Positions 9,190 to 17,853 are shown, numbered from the stretch's first letter. The stretch is DNA of 64,000 bases from JABCPE02 sp963518955 (GCA_963518955.1 CAUQKI010000002.1:62001-126000), one strand, 5' to 3'. The notes: generated by a model from the letters alone, not told the origin. Numbers and translations are program-made.

Positions 9190-9265
9190 AGTGAATTTTT
9201 TGAAATAAATTAATAATTTTTTTAATTTTAAAATATCCAAATTTAAAATTTTATGTCTAAAAAAG

Positions 9266-9317
9266 AGAAAAAATCCTACCGAGTTGTCATTTTACACCCT
9301 CGAATAGGATTTTTTCT
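9266..9317. terminator. Terminator after the CapA-like gene
   Basis: A 13-bp perfect stem (9266-9278 with 9305-9317) encloses a smaller CGAG/CTCG helix. It is followed by T-rich sequence on the minus strand and sits 16 bp past the stop of the gene ending at 9334. Confidence 0.75.
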
Positions 9318-9333
9318 TTGTTTAACCGAAAAA

Positions 9334-10446
9334 TCAGAGTTTTATTGCGTTTTCTTCAAATTTCAAATTCTGCTCTGGGAAATCCAGTTTGGTGAGTTGT
9401 TTTATCCGCTGAAAAGCCCTGTTTTCTGCATCCAGCTCAAGCCCTTTTTCTTTGGTTTGTTTTACAGAAACCACCTTTGCGGAGAGAAAATCGCCGTTGG
9501 ATTTCAGTTTTATATCCAGCAAAGGCGCGATGCCTTTGTCTCCCGTAAGGCTGAACCTCCCATAAGTATTGAAATTCCCAAGACTATACGCTATGAATTT
9601 ATTTTTATAAACCTCTACTGCGCGGGTCACATGGGGGCCGTGTCCCAGCACGATATCCGCTCCTGCATCCACCACAGAGCGCGCGAAATGATGCACATCT
9701 CCTCTATTTTCTCCGTAAAAAAATTCTGCCTTTTTAGGAACTCTCACATGTTCTGTCCCTTCCGCACCGCCATGAAAAGAAACGATGGTAATGTCCGTTT
9801 GGGATTTTAGCTCCCTTACTATCTCTTTGGCTTTTTTGACATCCAGCAGGGAAAGCATATTTTTATTCGGTGCAAAGGCACAGAAGCCGTATTTTATATT
9901 ATCTTTTTCAAAAATCACGACAGGATATTCCTTTGTCCCTGCGTGATAAATTCCTGCATTATCAAGGACTTTAGCTGTAGTTTTTCTTCCCAATAGTCCA
10001 AAATCTCCTGCGTGGTTGTTCGCGGTGCTCATCAGATTAAACCCAGCTTCTTTGATGATTTTCCCGTACCGCTCTGGCATTCTGAAAACATAGCAGTGCT
10101 GCGGCTCTTTGTCCTCGCATTTTTGGGATTCGCCTTCATCTAAAAAAACGCCCTCCAAATTCCCAAAAACGATGTCTCCTTTGAGATAATTTTTCACCTC
10201 TGAAAAACTTCCTGCCGCATCATCTTTCGGAAGATATTTTTTAGACGGATAGGCACTTCCTATCATAATATCACCCACCGCGACTATGTTTATAATATCT
10301 TTTTTGAGTTTTTCCTCTGGCTGCGGGCTTTCTATTTTTTTGAGCGAATCATCATTCTCTTTGGAAGAAATTTTTTCCAAATTCTCCTTTTTTTCACAAG
10401 AAAACAGCCCTAAAAGAACTGTCCAAAAGATAATTTTTCTTTTCAC
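9334..10446 (-). CDS. CapA family lipoprotein (calcineurin-like phosphoesterase fold)
   Basis: Member of the PgsA/CapA family, named after the poly-gamma-glutamate capsule protein; many members are not tied to capsule. Cys at residue 17 (GLFSCEK) is a lipobox. The metal-site motifs are in family order: VAVGDIMIG, GNLEGVFLD, TANNHAGDFG, VSFHGGAEG, LGHGPHVTRAVE and YSLGNFNTYG. The 370-residue length is normal. No capB, capC or capE-like genes lie nearby, so a role in polyglutamate synthesis is not supported here; a membrane-anchored phosphoesterase of unknown substrate is the safer reading. Single-gene unit. Confidence 0.82.
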   Translation of the reverse strand: MKRKIIFWTVLLGLFSCEKKENLEKISSKENDDSLKKIESPQPEEKLKKDIINIVAVGDIMIGSAYPSKKYLPKDDAAGSFSEVKNYLKGDIVFGNLEGVFLDEGESQKCEDKEPQHCYVFRMPERYGKIIKEAGFNLMSTANNHAGDFGLLGRKTTAKVLDNAGIYHAGTKEYPVVIFEKDNIKYGFCAFAPNKNMLSLLDVKKAKEIVRELKSQTDITIVSFHGGAEGTEHVRVPKKAEFFYGENRGDVHHFARSVVDAGADIVLGHGPHVTRAVEVYKNKFIAYSLGNFNTYGRFSLTGDKGIAPLLDIKLKSNGDFLSAKVVSVKQTKEKGLELDAENRAFQRIKQLTKLDFPEQNLKFEENAIKL

Positions 10447-10505
10447 TTTTAATCTGTTTAATAACGGCGTAAAGATACAAAATTCATCAAAAAAAATAAT
10501 TGATG

Positions 10506-10538
10506 TTTGATATTGAATATTTTATTTTTTTATCTTTG
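10506..10538 (+). promoter_or_regulatory. Promoter of the nusB operon
   Basis: TTTG at 10506-10509 and TATCTTTG at 10531-10538, 21 nt apart, match both halves of the Bacteroidota primary promoter. The nusB ATG follows at 10561. Confidence 0.65.
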
Positions 10539-10560
10539 CCCACTTAAAGTTCTTTGAAAA

Positions 10561-11466
10561 ATGTTAGGAAGAAGACAATTACGAGAAAAAACCATCCAGA
10601 CCCTTTATTCTTATCAGCAAAATCCTATAAAACAGGATGTTTTGGCAAGAAATATGTTTGCCGAGATAGATAAGATTTACTCTTTGTACATCTATCAGCT
10701 TAATTTTCTCATCGCCTTGAAAAAAATCGCAGAGAAACAAATGGAGCTGAACAAAAACAAGTACATCAAAACCGAAGAAGACCTCAATCCCAATCGGAAA
10801 TTCATCCGAAATCAAGCGATAGAACTTCTCGAGCAAAACGAAGAAAGATTGTCTTTCAGCACTAAACATCAAAATCTAATCTGGGACATCCATGATGATC
10901 TGCTCATCAAGGTTTTTAACAAAATAAAAGCCAGCAAACTCTTTCAAGATTATATGAAAGGTGATGAATTCTCTTTCGAGGAAGACCAAAAATTCATCGG
11001 AAAAGTTTTCCTAAGATATGTCGCAGAAAACGAAGACTTCCAGAACCATTTAGAAGATTTAGAACTTCACTGGGCGGATGATTTCCACATCGCCAACTCC
11101 ATGACGCAGAAAACTCTCGGTTTCCTCAGCAAGGATAAGCCTTCGCATACTTTGATAAAGATGATAAAAGATGAAGACGATAGAAATTTCGCTCTGAAAC
11201 TACTCAACGAAACCCTGAACCACTGGGAAGAAACCGAAAAAAAGATAGAAGAAAGACTGGAGAACTGGGATTTAGACCGTATCTCACTAATGGACAAAAT
11301 CATTTTGGCTACCGCTATTTCAGAATTGGACTATTTCCCTCTGACGCCTGCCAGAATCATCATCAATGAATATATAGAAATCGCAAAGGCTTTCGCTACT
11401 GACAAATCCCAAATCTTTGTAAACGGAATCCTTGACCGATACATCAAAAGCAACAATAGAAATTAA
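10561..11466 (+). CDS. nusB: Transcription antitermination factor NusB (long form)
   Basis: NusB binds boxA RNA with S10 and supports rRNA antitermination. The C-terminal 110 residues carry the recognisable NusB helical core: EERLENWDLDRISLMDKIIL, ISELDYFPLTPARIIINEYI and FVNGILDRYI. The N-terminus starts MLGRRQLREKTIQTLYSYQQ. The middle, about 130 residues between, is extra compared with the roughly 140-residue enterobacterial protein but is usual in Bacteroidota. It is the first gene of an operon with a DUF1573 lipoprotein and yajC (gaps of 29 and 25 bp). Confidence 0.92.
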   Translation: MLGRRQLREKTIQTLYSYQQNPIKQDVLARNMFAEIDKIYSLYIYQLNFLIALKKIAEKQMELNKNKYIKTEEDLNPNRKFIRNQAIELLEQNEERLSFSTKHQNLIWDIHDDLLIKVFNKIKASKLFQDYMKGDEFSFEEDQKFIGKVFLRYVAENEDFQNHLEDLELHWADDFHIANSMTQKTLGFLSKDKPSHTLIKMIKDEDDRNFALKLLNETLNHWEETEKKIEERLENWDLDRISLMDKIILATAISELDYFPLTPARIIINEYIEIAKAFATDKSQIFVNGILDRYIKSNNRN

Positions 11467-11495
11467 ATTTTAACCTTAAAATAACCAAAAAAGAA

Positions 11496-11930
11496 ATGAA
11501 AAACACCTTGAAACTTTCAGGAATAGGGCTAATGATGCTCCTTGCGGTAGTATCTTGCCAAAAAAACGAAAAAGCAGACCCAATGCCAGAGCCTATGGAA
11601 GAAACTACACCAGAACAACCAATGACAAAGGCAAGTTTTGCTAAAGAAGAGCACGATTTCGGGACTATGAAAAAAGGCGAAGTGGTACAGCATGTCTACG
11701 AAGTAACCAATACGGGCGACAAGCCTCTATACATCAACTCCGTGCAGCCTGCATGCGGATGCACCGCTCCTGACTACACCAAAGATGCCATCGCACCAGG
11801 AGAAAAAGGACAAGTAACGCTGAGTTTTGACTCTAAAAACTTCTCTGGAGCTGTAACGAAAACTGCACAAGTATTCATGAACGCAGAAAACTCTCCTGTT
11901 ACACTGAGTTTTAAGGCGAATGTACAATAA
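11496..11930 (+). CDS. DUF1573 domain lipoprotein
   Basis: Envelope protein of unknown function. Lipobox VVSC with Cys at residue 21, then an acidic, Pro-rich linker (PMPEPMEETTPEQP). The DUF1573 Ig-like domain covers about residues 45-144 and shows EHDFGTMKKGEVVQHVYEVT, the CGCT motif in VQPACGCTAPDYTK, and IAPGEKGQVTLSFDS. Flavobacterial genomes very often keep this gene between nusB and yajC, as here, which hints at a link to envelope export, but no activity is known to me. Confidence 0.88.
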   Translation: MKNTLKLSGIGLMMLLAVVSCQKNEKADPMPEPMEETTPEQPMTKASFAKEEHDFGTMKKGEVVQHVYEVTNTGDKPLYINSVQPACGCTAPDYTKDAIAPGEKGQVTLSFDSKNFSGAVTKTAQVFMNAENSPVTLSFKANVQ

Positions 11931-11955
11931 ACACTTAGAAAAACTTTAATATAAA

Positions 11956-12246
11956 ATGGAAAACTTACAACAGTTCATACCGATGCTGCTTATTTTGGTC
12001 GCATTCTATTTCCTAATGATAAGACCACAGCTCACGAAACAGAAAAAAGAAAAGAAATTTCAGGAGAATCTGAAACCAGGGAGAAGAGTTGTAACGACTT
12101 CTGGTATCCACGGGCGTATCTTCTCTATTGCAGAAGACGGCGTAGTCATCGAGACGCTTTCTGGTAAGCTGAAAATGGAATTAGCTGCAATATCCAAAGA
12201 CCTTACCCTCAGCCGTTTTCCTGAGGATAGCGAAGAAAAGAAATAA
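11956..12246 (+). CDS. yajC: Preprotein translocase subunit YajC
   Basis: Small inner-membrane partner of SecDF in the Sec translocon. One helix at about 7-24 (FIPMLLILVAFYFLMIRPQ, ending in the typical MIRPQ), then a basic KKEKKFQENLKPGRRVVTTSG segment and a small cytoplasmic beta domain (GIHGRIFSIAEDGVVIET). 96 residues, full length. Last gene of the nusB operon, closed by a hairpin directly after it. Confidence 0.95.
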   Translation: MENLQQFIPMLLILVAFYFLMIRPQLTKQKKEKKFQENLKPGRRVVTTSGIHGRIFSIAEDGVVIETLSGKLKMELAAISKDLTLSRFPEDSEEKK

Positions 12247-12251
12247 CAAAC

Positions 12252-12276
12252 AAATCCCTATCACAGATAGGGATTT
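12252..12276 (+). terminator. Terminator of the nusB operon
   Basis: An 11-bp stem, AAATCCCTATC/GATAGGGATTT, with loop ACA and a T tail lies 5 bp past the yajC stop. It may also stop the convergent gene that ends at 12297. Confidence 0.85.
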
Positions 12277-12296
12277 TTTATAAACTTTGATAAGTT

Positions 12297-13034
12297 TTAT
12301 TTTTCTTTAGAAGCGGTTTCTTTCTTTTTTCCTCTCGCTTTTATCTGCGCCTTATGATAGGTAAGCAATTCCGTAAGCTGGGAAACCAGCGGAGTATAAT
12401 CTCTGTCCTCATATTCTGTAATACTGAACTCTATAGCTGCAAAAAGCTTATTCGCTGCATCGTCTATTTTTGCTCGGAGGGCTTTTACATCTACATTTGG
12501 TCTTGATGAAATTTCTTCCGTACGGGAGCGGAACAATCTTTCAAACTCTTCGTTTGCGTTCTTTAGTTCTGTTACGATGTTTGATAGGTTTAGATTTGTA
12601 ATCGCATTAGAAACTTCCGGATTTTTATTGGTTTCTTCTAAAAACTGCTTGGTTTTTTCTGTCTGCGATGTATAATTTTCTTTAGAAAAGCCTTTGCTGT
12701 ATTTAGATAAACTCAAATGAAGTGCTTTGGCTGAATCAGAATAGTGCGGAAGGTCTATCAACTTGTATCCTGCTACTATTTTAGTTAATCCTCCTATCAA
12801 ATTATCTCGTTTCTTATCCACAGCAGTCAGAGAATCTGTAATTGTGCTTGTTCTAGCATAAGTTTGTATATTTTTTAGTTCAGGAACGAGTGCATTCAGC
12901 CTGTCGTAGGCTTTTTTTAGTCCCAAATGCTCTGGATTATTTTTAGAAACAATCTCTACTATACGCTCTATAAACAGCGGATACTCCGTGTTCCATAATC
13001 TTGTAAAAGTAAATTTCAATTTAGTTTTTTTCAT
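12297..13034 (-). CDS. DUF6261 family protein
   Basis: A 245-residue mostly helical, soluble protein with no signal peptide. Start MKKTKLKFTFTRLWNTEYPL and the pattern of a helical hairpin repeated twice (LNALVPELKNIQTYARTST; FAAIEFSITEYEDRDYTPLV) match the Bacteroidota-specific DUF6261 family, whose function is unknown. The C-terminus is Lys-rich (KARGKKKETASKEK). Single gene with its own -7 box. Family assignment is from memory of the pattern, not from a search. Confidence 0.68.
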   Translation of the reverse strand: MKKTKLKFTFTRLWNTEYPLFIERIVEIVSKNNPEHLGLKKAYDRLNALVPELKNIQTYARTSTITDSLTAVDKKRDNLIGGLTKIVAGYKLIDLPHYSDSAKALHLSLSKYSKGFSKENYTSQTEKTKQFLEETNKNPEVSNAITNLNLSNIVTELKNANEEFERLFRSRTEEISSRPNVDVKALRAKIDDAANKLFAAIEFSITEYEDRDYTPLVSQLTELLTYHKAQIKARGKKKETASKEK

Positions 13035-13066
13035 AATATAATTTATTTAAAATTTAATATTTCTTA

Positions 13067-13074
13067 CAAATATA
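13067..13074 (-). promoter_or_regulatory. -7 promoter element for the DUF6261 gene
   Basis: TATATTTG on the minus strand, 32 nt before the ATG at 13034. Confidence 0.45.
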
Positions 13075-13372
13075 TAAAATATTTTTATAAAATAAAAAAG
13101 ATTATTACAAGATAAATTTTATTTTAAACAATTCTTTTTTGCATAAATAAAAATAAAAAGTTTCTAATACAAATACAAACTGAAAACTATAAAATATTTT
13201 TTATTTCATTAAATTATTTTTAGAAAATCATCAGAAACTTTTTATTTTATCAAAATCAATCTAAAATAGCTAAAAATAATTTTTATCTTACTAAATTATT
13301 TTTTATTAATTATTAGAAATTTTTTGTTTAAAACTAAATAAAAAGATAAATGTAAGTTTATATATAATTTTA
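13075..13372. other. AT-rich intergenic stretch
   Basis: About 300 bases made almost only of A and T between divergent genes. I see no open frame, hairpin with a GC stem, or RNA-like structure. It belongs with the low-GC gene that follows. Confidence 0.6.
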
Positions 13373-13380
13373 TATTTTTG
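13373..13380 (+). promoter_or_regulatory. -7 promoter element for the slipped AT-rich gene
   Basis: TATTTTTG matches TANNTTTG, 34 nt upstream of the ATG at 13415. In such AT-rich sequence a chance match is quite possible. Confidence 0.35.
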
Positions 13381-13414
13381 TAAATAAAAACATAATAATA
13401 AATAATTTTATACA

Positions 13415-14483
13415 ATGAAAAAAACACCTAATAAACATAAAAATCTTTATATAGTAGAAAATAATATAGAAAATTGTAAATATATTGAAATTGAGAAATT
13501 AGAAAAATTAAAAGAATCTTATAATAATTTTTATTCAAATAAATCTGATAATAAGCAGAAAAGAACTTTTTTTTAAAGATACCAAAAACTTTTTTGATTG
13601 GTATATTTCATATGTTGAAAAGATTATTCCTAAAAATAAAGTGTATAGTTCTAAAAAAATATGTGATAATATTTTTAGAAAAAAACATAAAAATGAGAAT
13701 CAGGAAAGAGATTATCTAAAATCACATTTATTTATATCTAAACAATATGTAGAATATTTAAAATCAAATATAAAACAAAAAAATATTCATAGGTATAAAC
13801 ATAGCATTACTAATTTAAGAATTGATTTGGAAAGAATAATTACATATTGGGAGTTTTTTCCTTATAATGATAAGGATAAAATATGTTTAAGGAGCAGTAG
13901 AAGAAAAAACTTAATTCCTTATGAAATTTATTCTTCTATTAATGATTTATTTTTTATTGAAAAGCATAATAAAATAGAAGATTTATACTTAAGAGACCTA
14001 AAACCTGTTGTAATGTTCCAAATAAGACAGTTATTAGAGATATATGGAAAAAATTTAATAGGATATAACTCAATATTAGATGAAAATGGTAACCAAATTA
14101 AGAAATTCACACAAATAGCTTGGGCGTTTATTAAAAAAGATGTAAAAAAGAATGATTCAAAGATAGAAATACCTTTTGATATTGATGTAATAATCTCTTT
14201 AAATAAATGGGCTAATTCTTTTGTGCATTCAACTTATTTAGATAATGATTACATACAATTTTTTGCAATAAACTGTATTAGAGATTTATTTAAACAAGAT
14301 AAAGATGGAGTATTCTATAATAGTGAATGGCATTATAATATTAATTATGGTGCCGTAAAAATTAATAACTATGAATCATTAAGAAAAGATTTTGAAGAAT
14401 ATCTGAATAATAAACATTCAAATACAAATTTTCAAATTATTTGGAAAGAACTTAAAGATGTTGGGGCTCATATCATAAGTTAA
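13415..14483 (+). pseudogene. Unknown AT-rich gene interrupted by a one-base slip in a T8 tract
   Basis: The ATG at 13415 opens a frame that stops at 13574-13576 after 53 codons. The stop follows a run of eight T (13567-13574). Removing one T joins this frame exactly to the frame ending at 14483, giving one 355-residue product that continues FFKDTKNFFDWYISYVEK at the junction. Without the fix, the downstream part could start only from GTG at 13641 (280 residues). The protein is Lys/Asn/Ile-rich, soluble, with no signal peptide or family I recognise; a helical patch WANSFVHSTYLDNDY near the end faintly recalls HEPN-type proteins, but the RxxxxxH motif is not there. Base composition is far lower in GC than the neighbours, suggesting transfer. 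A sequencing error, a real null allele or phase variation are all possible. Confidence 0.72.
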
Positions 14484-14530
14484 TTAATAGTTTTCATTAA
14501 AATAAAAATGTGTATTCCTAAAAAACAAAA

Positions 14531-14554
14531 TTCCCCTTACCAAAGTAAAGGGAA
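14531..14554 (-). terminator. Terminator after the nitroreductase gene
   Basis: A 9-bp stem with one mismatch around CCAAAG, followed on the minus strand by TTTTGTTTTT. The hairpin sequence is nearly the same as the one at 17924-17947. Confidence 0.6.
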
Positions 14555-14625
14555 CTGAGCAAACAAACGATTTTTTCTATTTTAGATTTTTATTCAATAA
14601 GGTTTTATTCTGTGGTTATTTTCCT

Positions 14626-15654
14626 TTATTTATTCTTTATAACTTCTTGTATGGGTTTTCGTTTGGAATAAGGCAGCGGCTTGGCGTATCCTATACGAAG
14701 CAGAATCTGTGGAAATTGATGATTGACAGCTATCTTTTCACGAAGCTGATTTCTAACCTCAGGAACTTCGCACGGCTGGTTGATATAGGCATGTGCAATA
14801 TTTTCCTTTGTAAGCAAGAGCAGAAAACGCTGGAGCGTACGCCCTGCATCTATCCATGATTGCATATCATCCGCCGCGCTGGTGATAAGCACGATATTAG
14901 AAGAAGAATTGATTTTCTTTAGGTCGGTTTTATTTTGCTTTTTGCCTTTAAGGCTCATTTTCACAATCGGTTCTGTAATCCATCGCGGAAGATTGGGCGC
15001 TCCCAGAGCAGCATAGCTAATCCCGTCATTAGTGCTTTCAGAATGTTTCTTGTTAAAGCGTATCCATGAAAGCAATTCGGACTTGAATGCTGGGTCGTTC
15101 ATTTGTATAGTATTTCCCTGCATCACAGCATCTGTCAGCTGTCCGAATGCTTCTGTATTTTTATCAAAAATCTGAATACTGACTTTATCAGAATTAAAAT
15201 CTTTCAACAAGTTTTTCAGCACAGCATCAGGAATTGGCTTCCCATCATAAACAGAGCGATTAGTCTGGCGTTTAGTGATATATTCCGAAAGTAAATCAGT
15301 TCTAACAGCCTCTGATTTCTGTAATCCTACTTTGATAACGCCCTCTGGACTGATATTCACTTGAGTAGTATAACGAAGGCTACTTGCTTTTATACATAAA
15401 TTCTCCAACGCACAGCCCAAACTCATGAAAAACTCACGATGGCTAGGGTCTACGGCAGGAAGTTCCCTCCTGAAATTGGGTAAAATCGTAATCTCATTTG
15501 TTCCTATTTCAAAGAGCCACGGCTGGGAGTTATGCCCAGAGGGTGCTTGTGTGGCTGCGGTAACTAACTGGATGAAATCATCATTTTGGGCATTTACATT
15601 AAGCCCTGAAAACATTAATAAACTCATGACTAATATTTTTAATTTCATTTTCAT
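14626..15654 (-). CDS. Acg-type FMN-binding nitroreductase family protein with signal peptide
   Basis: Nitroreductase-fold protein of the Acg subfamily, which in mycobacteria binds FMN without clear reductase activity. Seen: a short nitroreductase motif near the start (TAATQAPSGHNSQPWLFEIG), a HREFFMSLGCALENLC helix, RTDLLSEYITKRQTNRSVYD, and a C-terminal FMN-site-like AAGRTLQRFLLLLTKENI followed by PQILLRIGYAKPLPYSKR. The first 22 residues look like a cleavable signal peptide (LKILVMSLLMFSGLNVNAQ), so the protein may act in the periplasm, which is unusual for a flavin enzyme folded in the cytoplasm. A Crp/Fnr gene lies 59 bp upstream on the same strand. Confidence 0.8.
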   Translation of the reverse strand: MKMKLKILVMSLLMFSGLNVNAQNDDFIQLVTAATQAPSGHNSQPWLFEIGTNEITILPNFRRELPAVDPSHREFFMSLGCALENLCIKASSLRYTTQVNISPEGVIKVGLQKSEAVRTDLLSEYITKRQTNRSVYDGKPIPDAVLKNLLKDFNSDKVSIQIFDKNTEAFGQLTDAVMQGNTIQMNDPAFKSELLSWIRFNKKHSESTNDGISYAALGAPNLPRWITEPIVKMSLKGKKQNKTDLKKINSSSNIVLITSAADDMQSWIDAGRTLQRFLLLLTKENIAHAYINQPCEVPEVRNQLREKIAVNHQFPQILLRIGYAKPLPYSKRKPIQEVIKNK

Positions 15655-15713
15655 ATCTATTGTTTTATATACACAAAGTAACGATAGAAATATGAATTAA
15701 AAATGAACCTGAG

Positions 15714-16241
15714 TTAAAAAATACGCTTACGGATACGGCTCAGCGCCTGCGGAGTTACACCAATGTAGGAGGCTATATATTTCAGCGGAACATTCTGAAT
15801 GAGTTTTGGGTCTTTTTCCAGCAGCTGTCTGTATATTTCCTCTGGTGATTGCGTGAGAAATTGCGCTTCACGATGCATTTTTTCCAAGAGAAGATTTTCT
15901 AGTATTTGGGTTTTTATCTGCAGAAATTCAGGATTTTCAATAAGTTTTTCCAGCGAATCCCTTCCTATTCTATACGCCTTTACTTTTTTTATCGCCTGCA
16001 TGGAGAGCAGAGACGGCTCCTGTTTGACAAACGAAGCATAAGACATACAAAAATCGCCTGTAGAGCATATATCTACAGTGGTCTCTTTCTGTGTGGTGGG
16101 ATTATAATAAAAAAAGCGAATAATTCCCTCATCTATGTAGTAGAGCCATTTTTCAACACTTCCTATCTCGGTAAGAAATTCATCTTTCTTAAAATGCACT
16201 TCAGTAAAATAGGTTTCAAGTATTTCAGAGGAAATTTCCAT
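15714..16241 (-). CDS. Crp/Fnr family transcriptional regulator
   Basis: Cytoplasmic regulator of 175 residues. Residues about 15-110 form a cyclic-nucleotide-binding-like beta roll (FKKDEFLTEIGSVEKWLYYI and EGIIRFFYY), followed by the dimerisation helix and a short C-terminal helix-turn-helix (VPLKYIASYIGVTPQALSRI). It has no Cys cluster, so it is not an Fnr-type iron-sulfur sensor. The HTH type ending IRKRIF is typical of Flavobacteriia Crp relatives. It may control the nitroreductase gene next to it, with which it could be cotranscribed; this is inference from position. Confidence 0.9.
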   Translation of the reverse strand: MEISSEILETYFTEVHFKKDEFLTEIGSVEKWLYYIDEGIIRFFYYNPTTQKETTVDICSTGDFCMSYASFVKQEPSLLSMQAIKKVKAYRIGRDSLEKLIENPEFLQIKTQILENLLLEKMHREAQFLTQSPEEIYRQLLEKDPKLIQNVPLKYIASYIGVTPQALSRIRKRIF

Positions 16242-16299
16242 GATTTTTTGCTGTCAAATTTTTATTTGAATAAACTCTTTCTTCGCTGATATTCCGTTA

Positions 16300-16324
16300 A
16301 AAAACTTTAAAAACTAAAGTTTTT
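16300..16324 (-). terminator. Hairpin upstream of the Crp/Fnr gene
   Basis: A 10-bp stem, AAAAACTTTA/TAAAGTTTTT, with a 5-nt loop and T tail on the minus strand. It lies 59 nt before the regulator ATG, so it could instead be an operator. Confidence 0.4.
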
Positions 16325-16345
16325 CAGACATCAAATAATTTAAAA

Positions 16346-16374
16346 ATGTTATAATCCATCGTAGATTATAACAT
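16346..16374 (-). terminator. Terminator after the membrane protein gene
   Basis: An 11-bp perfect inverted repeat, ATGTTATAATC/GATTATAACAT, with a 7-nt loop and TTTTTAAATT downstream on the minus strand. It lies about 100 nt past the stop at 16477. An operator role for the next regulator is the alternative. Confidence 0.5.
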
Positions 16375-16476
16375 GTGATTTCAAATGTAATAAAAATTCA
16401 ACAATTTTGCTTAAAAACAATTTTACCTCTCTATTTTTTACCTTTATAATATAGGTCTAATTTATTATTTTAAATT

Positions 16477-16959
16477 TTAAGGTGTCATTTGTAATAAATT
16501 ATTAATTTCTTCAGGATGAGTTCGCGAATAATACATCACAAAAGCAATATAAGGAACAAAAAATAGAATACTCCACAACAAACCCTGTGCAGTTGCTTTA
16601 TGATTTCCTATCCGATGGAGCATATACTCTGCCCAAAGCAAATTGAGCGTCATCGTAATATGCGAAAGCTGTGCAAAAACATTGGCTCCGCTCCATGTAA
16701 AAGTAAAAAGCCCCATCGTTCCAAAATAATACATAGGAAGAAATGCAAAAGGAAGATAAGAAATTTTCCTTTTTGCTAAAAAAATCATAAAGCAAAGCAG
16801 ATAAACCAAACTGCTTGGAGAGCATGCGTTATAAACAAGCCACTGCACAAAATTCACTTTCAGCATAAAGAAGAAATAATAGCTCCCCGAAAGAGTGAGT
16901 AGTAATAAAATAAACGCCAAAACTATCCCCACTGTTTTTTCTATTCTTGTAATTTTCAT
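16477..16959 (-). CDS. Four-helix integral membrane protein, function unknown
   Basis: A 160-residue protein with four hydrophobic segments at about 10-33, 45-65, 71-92 and 128-150. I recognise no catalytic or binding motif. It starts 8 bp after the stop of the AraC-GyrI regulator, so the two are almost certainly one transcript, and the membrane protein may act in the response that the regulator senses. No close family name comes to mind. Confidence 0.7.
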   Translation of the reverse strand: MKITRIEKTVGIVLAFILLLLTLSGSYYFFFMLKVNFVQWLVYNACSPSSLVYLLCFMIFLAKRKISYLPFAFLPMYYFGTMGLFTFTWSGANVFAQLSHITMTLNLLWAEYMLHRIGNHKATAQGLLWSILFFVPYIAFVMYYSRTHPEEINNLLQMTP

Positions 16960-16967
16960 AAGATTAG

Positions 16968-17819
16968 TTATTTTAGAGGAATATAGACTTCTGTTTTTAG
17001 TTTTTCTTCAGGAGTTCGGCGGCGGTCGTTCAGGTATTTCTCAAATATCGGTTCATCGCGAAGTTCATACTCGCTATTGACCACCCAGCGCATCGCTTCA
17101 TCACATACAGCGCCAAGATTACTATAACTTCCTTGATAAAAGAAAACTGCATACTTGCCTCCTGCAAGCTGTTTACAGCTAACTTCTCCTGAGGGCTGTG
17201 CGGGTTTGTGAACGGCAAGACAAACATCAGTGCGCTGTAGGTCTGCTTCGGTTATTTTTGGATCATCATGAGAGATACATATAGATTCTATCCCTTTCGT
17301 GAAGAGTTTTTGTTCTTTTATAACCGCCCACAGCTGTTGATAAGCCCATTCATAGTTGAGACTGCCATATGCTCCTTTAAGAGAGACATAAATAAGATTT
17401 TTTGGTTCAAGTTCTACTATTTTTGGAGCTTTTAGGGCTAAATCTGGATTGATGATTTCTTTTTTCATAATGTAAATATCTTTATTGGTTCTGTATTCAG
17501 TAGGTGTGATGCCGTATTGATTTTTAAAGGCTTTGGAAAGAGAGGCTGGAGATTCGTATCCTACATTAAAGGCTATTTCCCCCATCAAAAGAGAAGAGTA
17601 ACGCAGGAGCTGTGCCGCCGTTTCTATGCGCAAACGAGCAATGAAAGCGATGGGCGATTCATCTTTAATCGCTTTGAAAATCCTGCAAAAATGAAAATCA
17701 GACAAATGGGCTATTTCTGCTAATTTCCGTACATCTATCGCCTCATCCAGATGGTTATTGATGTATTCCGCCACTCTATTGATGCGCTGGACATAATCAT
17801 TTCGAGTATTCTGTTTCAT
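16968..17819 (-). CDS. AraC family regulator with GyrI-like effector-binding domain
   Basis: Transcription factor of 283 residues, of the Rob/SoxS-effector type. Two AraC helix-turn-helix units lie at about 10-110: IDVRKLAEIAHLSDFHFCRI and LLMGEIAFNVGYESPASLSK, followed by the FKNQYGITPTEYR signature. After a linker with KAPKIVELEPKN, a GyrI-like/BmrR-type ligand-binding domain occupies about 125-283 (YVSLKGAYGSLNYEWAYQ ... KTEVYIPLK). Such domains bind hydrophobic or cationic small molecules. It leads a two-gene unit with the membrane protein. Confidence 0.93.
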   Translation of the reverse strand: MKQNTRNDYVQRINRVAEYINNHLDEAIDVRKLAEIAHLSDFHFCRIFKAIKDESPIAFIARLRIETAAQLLRYSSLLMGEIAFNVGYESPASLSKAFKNQYGITPTEYRTNKDIYIMKKEIINPDLALKAPKIVELEPKNLIYVSLKGAYGSLNYEWAYQQLWAVIKEQKLFTKGIESICISHDDPKITEADLQRTDVCLAVHKPAQPSGEVSCKQLAGGKYAVFFYQGSYSNLGAVCDEAMRWVVNSEYELRDEPIFEKYLNDRRRTPEEKLKTEVYIPLK

Positions 17820-17845
17820 ATCTGTCGTTCATTGAATTTCTGGGA

Positions 17846-17853
17846 CAAAGATA
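17846..17853 (-). promoter_or_regulatory. -7 promoter element for the AraC-GyrI unit
   Basis: TATCTTTG on the minus strand, 26 nt upstream of the ATG at 17819. Confidence 0.5.

Noticed and set aside
9253..9810. 185-codon plus-strand frame starting inside the terminator after the CapA-like gene
   Set aside because: Its start overlaps the hairpin and the rest is antisense to a well-supported gene.
13567..13574. Programmed ribosomal frameshift at the T8 run
   Set aside because: No downstream pseudoknot or upstream stimulatory site is evident, so slippage or error is the simpler reading, though not excluded.
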